58,573 nucleotides of DNA from JAZDFC01 sp043808235 (lineage in GTDB: Bacteria; Bacteroidota; Ignavibacteria; Ignavibacteriales; Melioribacteraceae): positions 1-58,573 of the forward strand of contig JAZDFC010000081.1 in assembly GCA_043808235.1 (NCBI GenBank). The letters run 5' to 3'. A model generated the notes under the pieces. That model had not been told where the DNA came from. It saw nothing but the letters and a program-made list of their open reading frames with translations, and did not search any database. Positions 52,876 through 58,573 of the stretch are shown here, piece by piece. The number at the start of each line of letters is the position of its first letter. Position 1 is the first letter of the stretch. A program made the position numbers and the translations under genes.

Positions 52876-53040
52876 AGGCCTTCTATTACGTCCCGATAGG
52901 ACTTGATGTAAATATTGGATTTAATTTTCTAGAATTATATTATCCCTACGGGATATAACAATACTTTTGCTTGTGAAAATAGAAACTGATTACAAGAATG
53001 ATAATGTCCCGGTGGAGCTTGCCCCGACTTGTCGGGGGAC
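52876..53040. repeat. REP-like cluster with CCCGATAGG/CCTACGGGATA units
   Basis: The 52830-53102 gap has related short units: CGTCCCGATAGGACTT (~52890), TATCCCTACGGGATATA (~52941), and GTCCCGGTGGAG with the perfect stem CCCCGAC-TT-GTCGGGG (53022-53037). Such strings recur in Bacteroidota/Chlorobi genomes as short dispersed repeats. No gene is visible in the gap. Confidence 0.55.
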
Positions 53041-53102
53041 AAAATATTTATTGCTTGATGATGCCACTGATTATATAGATAAATTAATAAATTGGAGATA
53101 CA

Positions 53103-54629
53103 ATGAGAGCATTTCTTTTTGCCATGTGTGTGTTGGCAATTTCCGTAGTATCCGCGCAAGTAATAGAGGTTGCGGATGCAAACATAACATCAATTGAACA
53201 AATCAAGACGGAACCGGTGAACGTCGGGTATTCTTTTAAATTTCATTCGGAAATATTAAATGAGGATAGAACCATTATGGTCTCTCTACCGGCCGAGTAC
53301 AATACCTCGACAAAAAATTATCCCGTACTTTACATTACTGACGGGCAGTGGAATTTTGTACTCTCGTCACAGGCAATCGGTTCGCTTGGCGGCAACGGTA
53401 TTATTCCGCAGATGATTTTGGTTGCTGTGGAAACACAAAATTATCGCGACCGCGATCTCGTTGTAACGCGGGATGAACAAAGTAAAATGGGCGGCGGAGC
53501 TGATAATTTTCTGAGTTTCATGAAAAAAGAATTAGTTCCTTTTATCGAAAAGAGCTACCGCACTGCGAATTACAGAGTATTGGCAGGCACCTCATTTGGC
53601 GGTATTTTTGTAATGCATGCATTTTTGTCAGAACCCGAATTCTTTAATGCTTATATTTCAATGAGTCCGAGCATGTGGTGGGACAACGGAGTACTTCTTA
53701 AACGAACCGAGGAATTTTTACCAAAGAATGCCGACATGCGAAGTTACCTTTATATAACAGTAGCAAACGAAGGTCTGGGGATGGGTGTGAATGCACTTGC
53801 AAATATTCTTAAAGAGAAAGCGCCCGCAAGATTAAAGTGGAAATTCGATGAATACCCTGAAGAAATTCATGAGACAATTCCGTATAAAAGTACATTCAAC
53901 GGATTAAAATTTATTTATTCCGAATGGCGTTCAACTCCTTTAACATTTTCGACCAAAGGTGATTTGCTTAACGAAGGGGATGAAGTAATTGTCGGCATTG
54001 GAGGTACTAACAGTACAATTCGATATACAATGGACGGTTCAGAGCCGACGGAGAATTCAGAAATTTATACCCGGCTTTTAACAATCACGGAACCGGTAAC
54101 AATAAAAGCAATCCCCTATTTCGGTAATGGCATTCCCGGCAATTGCGATTCGCTTGTGATTGATTTTGTTCCCCAACTCAAAGCAGAAACAAATCTTCCC
54201 GAATTAACCGGTGGTTTGCATTATTCATATTACGAAGGCACATGGGACTTTTTACCCGATTTCAAATCCTTGACAGCTATTACTACCGGAATCTCAACTG
54301 ATTTTAAAATGAATGAAAGAAAAGGCGATGAAAATTTTGCTCTTCGCTATGAAGGATTTATCGATATCCCGAAAGACAATGTTTATACTTTTTACTTAGG
54401 TTCCGACGATGGAAGCCGCCTTTTAATCGGTGACAAATTAATTGTTGATAATGATGGATTACATGGTGTTATTGAGAAAAGTGGCAAAGTATTTTTAGAG
54501 CAAGGCGGACACCGGATTGAAATTTTATTTTTCCAAAAAGGCGGCGGGTTTGAAGTAAATTTGCAATATGAATCTTCCGAAATTGCAAAACAGAAAGTGC
54601 CTGAAACAAATTTTTATATCAATAAATAA
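53103..54629 (+). CDS. Exported esterase with CHB_HEX-like and PA14 modules
   Basis: A 508-residue secreted protein. Signal peptide 1-19; a putative-esterase (PF00756-type) alpha/beta-hydrolase ~40-275, with nucleophile Ser164 in 'LAGTSFGGIFVMHAF' and the 'YPVLYITDGQWNF' strand; then a CHB_HEX_C-like module (~280-350; 'RYTMDGSEPT') and a PA14-like module (~370-508; 'YTFYLGSDDGSRLLIGDK', 'VDNDGLHGV'). It likely removes acyl groups from glycans. The last two modules nearly repeat those of the GH29 fucosidase. The GH2 galactosidase starts nine bases later. Confidence 0.9.
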   Translation: MRAFLFAMCVLAISVVSAQVIEVADANITSIEQIKTEPVNVGYSFKFHSEILNEDRTIMVSLPAEYNTSTKNYPVLYITDGQWNFVLSSQAIGSLGGNGIIPQMILVAVETQNYRDRDLVVTRDEQSKMGGGADNFLSFMKKELVPFIEKSYRTANYRVLAGTSFGGIFVMHAFLSEPEFFNAYISMSPSMWWDNGVLLKRTEEFLPKNADMRSYLYITVANEGLGMGVNALANILKEKAPARLKWKFDEYPEEIHETIPYKSTFNGLKFIYSEWRSTPLTFSTKGDLLNEGDEVIVGIGGTNSTIRYTMDGSEPTENSEIYTRLLTITEPVTIKAIPYFGNGIPGNCDSLVIDFVPQLKAETNLPELTGGLHYSYYEGTWDFLPDFKSLTAITTGISTDFKMNERKGDENFALRYEGFIDIPKDNVYTFYLGSDDGSRLLIGDKLIVDNDGLHGVIEKSGKVFLEQGGHRIEILFFQKGGGFEVNLQYESSEIAKQKVPETNFYINK

Positions 54630-54638
54630 TCAAAGACT

Positions 54639-57548
54639 ATGAAAAATAATATTAAAAACTTACTTCATATTGCTGCGATTGCTTTTACGGCAATTATCCT
54701 TAACCTTTCAGAGATTAATGCACAATCCGAAATTAGTTCTCAATCCGTCAGAGAAAAATTACTAATGGATTTCGGATGGAAATTTGCATTGGGACATTCA
54801 TACGATACCAAAAAAGATTTTGATAACGGATCGGGATATTTTTCCTATTTAACCAAAGCCGGATACGGTGATGGAGCCGCCGCACAGCACTTCGACGACC
54901 GCTCGTGGAGAGTTTTGGATTTACCTCATGATTGGTGCGTCGAGCTTCCTTTCGATTCGAGAGGAGGACACAGCCACGGCTACAAGGCAATCGGGCGGGA
55001 CTTTCCGGAGAACAGCATAGGCTGGTATCGTAAAACATTTTTTATTCCCGAATCAGATTTAGGAAACCGGATCTCTATAGAGTTCGATGGCGTTCATCGT
55101 AATTCGATTGTTTGGGTAAATGGTTTTTATCTCGGCAACGAACACAGCGGATACACAGGTTTTAGTTACGATATTACTGATTATTTACAATACGGCGGCA
55201 GCAATACTGTAGCGGTGCGCGTTGATGCTACGATGGAAGAAGGCTGGTATTATGAAGGCGCTGGAATTTACCGTCATGTTTGGCTTACAAAAACATCGCC
55301 GCTTCATGTTGCTCGTTACGGAACATTTGTTACAACGCACGTTAAATCTGATTCCGCAGATATTACGATGCGTACCACTGTAATAAACGAATCGAATGAA
55401 GAATCGGTTTTTGAAATTGAAGAGATTATTCTTGATGCGGGAGGAAATGTAATCGCCTCATTGATTAGGCCGGAATTAATATTGGAGGCGGGTGAGCAGA
55501 ATGAATATTTTTCATACTACACTTTAGCCAATCCAAAATTATGGTCGCTCGAATCACCGTATCTTCACAAATTGAAAACTGTTATTCGTTCGAACGGTAA
55601 AGTTGTGGATAATTACGAAACTACATTCGGGATTCGAACTGTCCGTTTCGATCCCGATAAGGGATTTTTTCTAAACGGAAGAAATGTAAAAATCGTCGGA
55701 GTGAATAATCATCAAGATCATGCCGGAGTTGGAACCGCAATCCCCGATGCTCTCCAGGAATTCCGCATCAAGCGAATGAAAGAAATGGGATGCAACGGAA
55801 TCCGCACAGCGCACAATCCGCCAACGCCTGAATTTTTAGATGCTTGCGACAGAATTGGAATGCTGGTACTCGATGAAAATAGATTGATGGGAGTAAACGA
55901 AGAACATCTCAATTGTCTTGAAAAATTAATTAAGCGCGATAGAAATCATCCCTCGGTTGTGCTCTGGTCGCTCGGCAACGAGGAATGGGCAATCGAAGGA
56001 AACATTACCGGTGCACGTATTGCCGCAACGATGCAGACATTCGCGCAGCGGTTCGATTCTACACGTGCGTTTATTGCCGCATGTAGCGGTGGATGGGATA
56101 CCGGAATCGGGATGGTTACAGAGGTGATGGGATACAATTATTTAGTTCAAGGTGATATCGATGTTCATCATAAAAAATTTCCATGGCAATCAAGTGTTGG
56201 AACTGAAGAAACAAATTTCAAACAAACCCGCGGAATATATGAAACCGACGATTTGACCGCACACATGGGAATGACTAAACGTATGCCGGAAAACATTGAA
56301 GCAGAAACCGCGTGGAAATTTTATGCAGCCCGCCCTTTCCTTGCGGGATTGTTTTATTGGACAGGATTCGATTACCGCGGCGAATCCAATCCTTATGTCT
56401 GGCCCGCGGTAATTAATCAAGCGGGAATGGTTGACCTTTGCGGTTTCCCGAAAGATATTTTTTATTATTTCAAATCATGGTGGCGTCCCGAACCTTCGAT
56501 TCATATCTTCCCGCATTGGAATTGGAAAGGGAGTGAAGGTAAAGAAATTCCCGTTACTGTTTACAGCAACTGCGAACAGGTAGAATTATTCTTGAACGGA
56601 AAGAGTCTCGGTAAAAAGGAAATGAAAATAAACGACAGACTTGATTGGAATGTAATATATGAAACGGGAATTTTGGAAGCCCGCGGATTCAAAAACGGGA
56701 GAGAAATTATCACTGCCAAAATTGAAACCATAAGTGAACCCGCAGCAATTCAGCTTATTCCCGATAGAAATATTATTAAAGCCGACGGCGCCGATGTCTC
56801 TGTAATTACAGTGCAGGTAAACGATGCAAACGGAGTGATGGCACCTATTGCCGATAATCAAATTAATTTTACTATTGAAGGTCCCGGTAAAATTATCGGT
56901 GTTGGCAATGGCGACCCATCGAGTCATGAAGCCGAAAAATTTCTCGGTTCTATCGTGCGGGCGAAGATTAAAAATCTAAAAGAATTGCCGGTAGAAAATC
57001 TTGAGAACCGACCGGAAACATCGGCTGATTTTAATTGCTCATCATGGAAAACCGCCTTACAATATCCCGCCCCGAAAAATTGGCAAACATATACAGATTC
57101 ACTGATTGTTATTCGCGGGACATTTGAGTTACTTGACTTTATGAACGCTGATGAAATTAATCTTTTCACCAAAAATATAGTTGACAATCAATCGATTTAC
57201 ATTAACGGGCATTTAATCGCTTCGAATATCAAGCGCGACGACCCGAACCAATCATTCCGTCTTGATAAAAATATTTTGAAATCCGGAATTAACAGTTACG
57301 CAATAACCGGCAAACGCTTTCGTTTGAAATATCAGTGGGATGAACCGAATAAAGACCCGGGATTGGTGCAGATGATTTATCCTTCGGAACAATGGACGCG
57401 CAAGGCATTCAACGGGCTGGCTCAAATCATCGTGCAATCCACAAATCAAGTTGGCGAAATAATTTTAACTGCAACCTCGGAAAGATTGAAACCGGCGGTG
57501 ATAAAAATTCAATCAGAAAAGACATATTTAAAGGAGGAAGTTAAATAA
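54639..57548 (+). CDS. Exported GH2 beta-galactosidase-type enzyme
   Basis: A 969-residue secreted glycoside hydrolase family 2 enzyme of the GalB/DUF4982-containing kind. Signal peptide 1-29; sugar-binding domain ~45-215 ('DLPHDWCVELPFD', 'GWYRKTFFIPESD', 'VWVNGFYLG'); immunoglobulin-like ~220-330; TIM barrel ~335-640 with acid/base Glu448 in 'LWSLGNEEW' and the nucleophile most likely Glu523 in 'VGTEETNF'; then DUF4982-like and other beta modules. A jellyroll-like segment near 840-900 breaks the usual layout. It likely acts on beta-galactosides together with the neighbouring esterase and fucosidase. Confidence 0.9.
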   Translation: MKNNIKNLLHIAAIAFTAIILNLSEINAQSEISSQSVREKLLMDFGWKFALGHSYDTKKDFDNGSGYFSYLTKAGYGDGAAAQHFDDRSWRVLDLPHDWCVELPFDSRGGHSHGYKAIGRDFPENSIGWYRKTFFIPESDLGNRISIEFDGVHRNSIVWVNGFYLGNEHSGYTGFSYDITDYLQYGGSNTVAVRVDATMEEGWYYEGAGIYRHVWLTKTSPLHVARYGTFVTTHVKSDSADITMRTTVINESNEESVFEIEEIILDAGGNVIASLIRPELILEAGEQNEYFSYYTLANPKLWSLESPYLHKLKTVIRSNGKVVDNYETTFGIRTVRFDPDKGFFLNGRNVKIVGVNNHQDHAGVGTAIPDALQEFRIKRMKEMGCNGIRTAHNPPTPEFLDACDRIGMLVLDENRLMGVNEEHLNCLEKLIKRDRNHPSVVLWSLGNEEWAIEGNITGARIAATMQTFAQRFDSTRAFIAACSGGWDTGIGMVTEVMGYNYLVQGDIDVHHKKFPWQSSVGTEETNFKQTRGIYETDDLTAHMGMTKRMPENIEAETAWKFYAARPFLAGLFYWTGFDYRGESNPYVWPAVINQAGMVDLCGFPKDIFYYFKSWWRPEPSIHIFPHWNWKGSEGKEIPVTVYSNCEQVELFLNGKSLGKKEMKINDRLDWNVIYETGILEARGFKNGREIITAKIETISEPAAIQLIPDRNIIKADGADVSVITVQVNDANGVMAPIADNQINFTIEGPGKIIGVGNGDPSSHEAEKFLGSIVRAKIKNLKELPVENLENRPETSADFNCSSWKTALQYPAPKNWQTYTDSLIVIRGTFELLDFMNADEINLFTKNIVDNQSIYINGHLIASNIKRDDPNQSFRLDKNILKSGINSYAITGKRFRLKYQWDEPNKDPGLVQMIYPSEQWTRKAFNGLAQIIVQSTNQVGEIILTATSERLKPAVIKIQSEKTYLKEEVK

Positions 57549-57568
57549 CAAATTTTCGGAATGCTGTA

Positions 57569-57733
57569 ATGAAAGAATACAAATTCGAATCCATAACAAA
57601 AGCATCGGAAATATGCAGCGGCGGCGCATATGTTGAATTCCCTTTTGATGTTGAAAAGGAATTCGGAGTAAAGGGTCGCGTGCCAATTGTTTGTTACTTT
57701 AATGAGGTTGAATATAAAGGTTCGGGCAATTAA
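57569..57733 (+). pseudogene. Truncated DUF1905 protein gene
   Basis: A 54-codon frame reads 'MKEYKFESITKASEICSGGA', 'YVEFPFDVEKEFGVKGRVPI', 'VCYFNEVEYKGSGN' and stops. It matches the first half of DUF1905 proteins (K-G-G-A-Y-V-x-x-P-F-D-V-x-x-x-F-G, then R-V-x-V), which are about 90-150 residues. The second half is missing after the 'Y-x-G-S' strand. It is probably a remnant; it could still be expressed but is unlikely to fold as usual. Confidence 0.65.
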
Positions 57734-57781
57734 TCCAATGAAAGATTTCATATTTTTGCATCAATTATTTTTAGGAATCAC

Positions 57782-58312
57782 ATGAACTTCAAGATCACTG
57801 ATACAAAAATTGTCCATCGCGGTAAAGTATTCGACATGAAAGTCGATGAGATTGAATACAATGAAACAGGAAATAAGGGCGTGCGGGAAACTGCCGTTCA
57901 TCCCGGCGGCGCTGTAGTAGTGCCGGTAAAAGATGATGGTAAAATAATCATGGTAACTCAATACCGTTATCCGCATGATCAAGTTCTGCTAGAATTACCT
58001 GCAGGCAAACTTGATAAGGGTGAAGATCCTTCGGTTTGTGCAAAACGAGAATTGACCGAAGAAACAGGTTACACATCGAACAACATTTCAAAGCTTGGGA
58101 AAATATTTACCACTCCCGGATTCTGTAACGAAGTTTTACATATCTATCTCGCAAAAGAATTGAAGGAAGGCAATCACGCACGTGAAGAAGGCGAACAAGG
58201 CATGCAGGTTTTAGAGTTCACGCTTGAAGAAATCGAAAATAAAATTAAAATCGGTGAGATAATCGATGCAAAGACAATTTGCGGTATAGCTCTATTTAAG
58301 CTGCAACAATGA
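57782..58312 (+). CDS. NUDIX hydrolase, ADP-ribose pyrophosphatase-like
   Basis: A 176-residue NUDIX enzyme. The Nudix box is 'GKLDKGEDPSVCAKRELTEE' plus 'TGY', with the metal-binding R-E-x-x-E-E. The upstream 'VMVTQYRYPHDQVLLELPAG'-like region and the later 'FTTPGFCNEVLHIYLA' fit the ADP-ribose pyrophosphatase (NudF) group, which hydrolyses ADP-ribose to AMP and ribose 5-phosphate. No partner gene is near. Confidence 0.9.
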   Translation: MNFKITDTKIVHRGKVFDMKVDEIEYNETGNKGVRETAVHPGGAVVVPVKDDGKIIMVTQYRYPHDQVLLELPAGKLDKGEDPSVCAKRELTEETGYTSNNISKLGKIFTTPGFCNEVLHIYLAKELKEGNHAREEGEQGMQVLEFTLEEIENKIKIGEIIDAKTICGIALFKLQQ

Positions 58313-58466
58313 TACTGGTTACTTGTTAATGGATTCTGGTTAAAGGCAATTACATAATCGTCATTCAAATATATGTATTGAACGATACGTATTTTTCTAT
58401 TTTAAATAATTAATACTCCAGCCTGCCACGGCGTAGATGTTTTTTATCGAAGCCGGGCATCCAGCA

Positions 58467-58573
58467 TTATTCATTAGTTAACTCTTCCAATTCCACTTTG
58501 TGAATATTAGCAACCTTCCTACCCAGGAACCGTTCGGCTATCTCTTTAAATTTAGTGGGCACGTCACTTACAT
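58467..58573 (-). CDS. Probable glutamate racemase, C-terminal end only
   Basis: The minus-strand frame entering at the right edge reads 'VSDVPTKFKEIAERFLGRKV', 'ANIHKVELEELTNE' and stops at 58467. The pattern 'SD-x-P-x-x-F-x-x-x-A-x-R-F-L-G-R' resembles the C-terminus of glutamate racemase (MurI), which makes D-glutamate for peptidoglycan. Only 35 residues are visible, so the assignment is tentative. Confidence 0.45.
   Translation of the reverse strand, partial: VSDVPTKFKEIAERFLGRKVANIHKVELEELTNE

Overview
The window is AT-rich and reads as a chromosome segment from a free-living, Gram-negative member of the Bacteroidota/Ignavibacteriota (FCB) group, most likely an Ignavibacteria-type anaerobe. 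Evidence: Bacteroidota-style families (TonB-dependent receptor with a carboxypeptidase-like N-terminus, DUF4249 lipoprotein, DUF5686, DUF5916, DUF2723, the short Bacteroidota-type AMP nucleosidase), Omp85 and LolA-like envelope proteins, and an energy-converting-hydrogenase-related (Ehr) complex. Lineage is inferred from families, not from a marker gene. I see no rRNA, tRNA, CRISPR array or complete insertion sequence.

Layout. (1) 1-5.9 kb: a Lol/MacB-type ABC permease pair and LolA-like protein, divergent from a TetR regulator with a near-perfect operator between them; then a surface group (exported acetolactate decarboxylase, small membrane protein, Omp85 barrel, exported small protein). 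(2) 6-14.2 kb: AMP nucleosidase, PAP2 phosphatase, hybrid histidine kinase, POT peptide transporter, ornithine aminotransferase, YjbQ and LOG-family proteins. (3) 14.3-20.4 kb: surface glycosylation genes (GT9, DUF2723/TMEM260-like, methyltransferase, GT2). (4) 20.5-31.8 kb: a repeat-flanked GxxExxY gene, a six-gene complex-I-like Ehr operon that lacks the nickel-binding cysteines and is led by an HTH-PtsN-like gene, and a divergent Tat-exported DUF362 protein plus a NapH/MauM-like polyferredoxin. (5) 31.9-37 kb: PspC, ATP-cone/uridine-kinase fusion, S9 peptidase, DUF1232, lipocalin, and a DUF433 antitoxin followed by the stump of its toxin. (6) 37.2-57.5 kb: glycan and polymer use: GH29 fucosidase, TonB receptor with DUF4249 partner, serine hydrolase, DUF5686, EFR1 ferredoxin with AraC regulator, DUF5916, exported nitroreductase, esterase and GH2 galactosidase. 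(7) 57.5-58.6 kb: DUF1905 stump, NUDIX hydrolase and the tail of a probable glutamate racemase.

How it fits together. The redox block (Ehr plus DUF362/polyferredoxin) is probably a ferredoxin-linked, ion-pumping membrane module with no hydrogenase site. The CAZyme block is a small fucose/galactose-glycan system without a SusD, in which the fucosidase and the esterase share the same C-terminal CHB_HEX-like and PA14-like modules.

Repeats and decay. A dispersed hairpin repeat occurs five times; two copies bracket the GxxExxY gene and one sits at the breakpoint of a VOC pseudogene. Other REP-like palindromes lie at 15.4 and 52.9-53.0 kb. Three gene stumps (toxin, VOC, DUF1905) show ongoing local erosion. 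The strongest candidates for something little described are the nickel-less Ehr operon with its phosphotransferase-like regulator, and the repeat/GxxExxY composite beside it.
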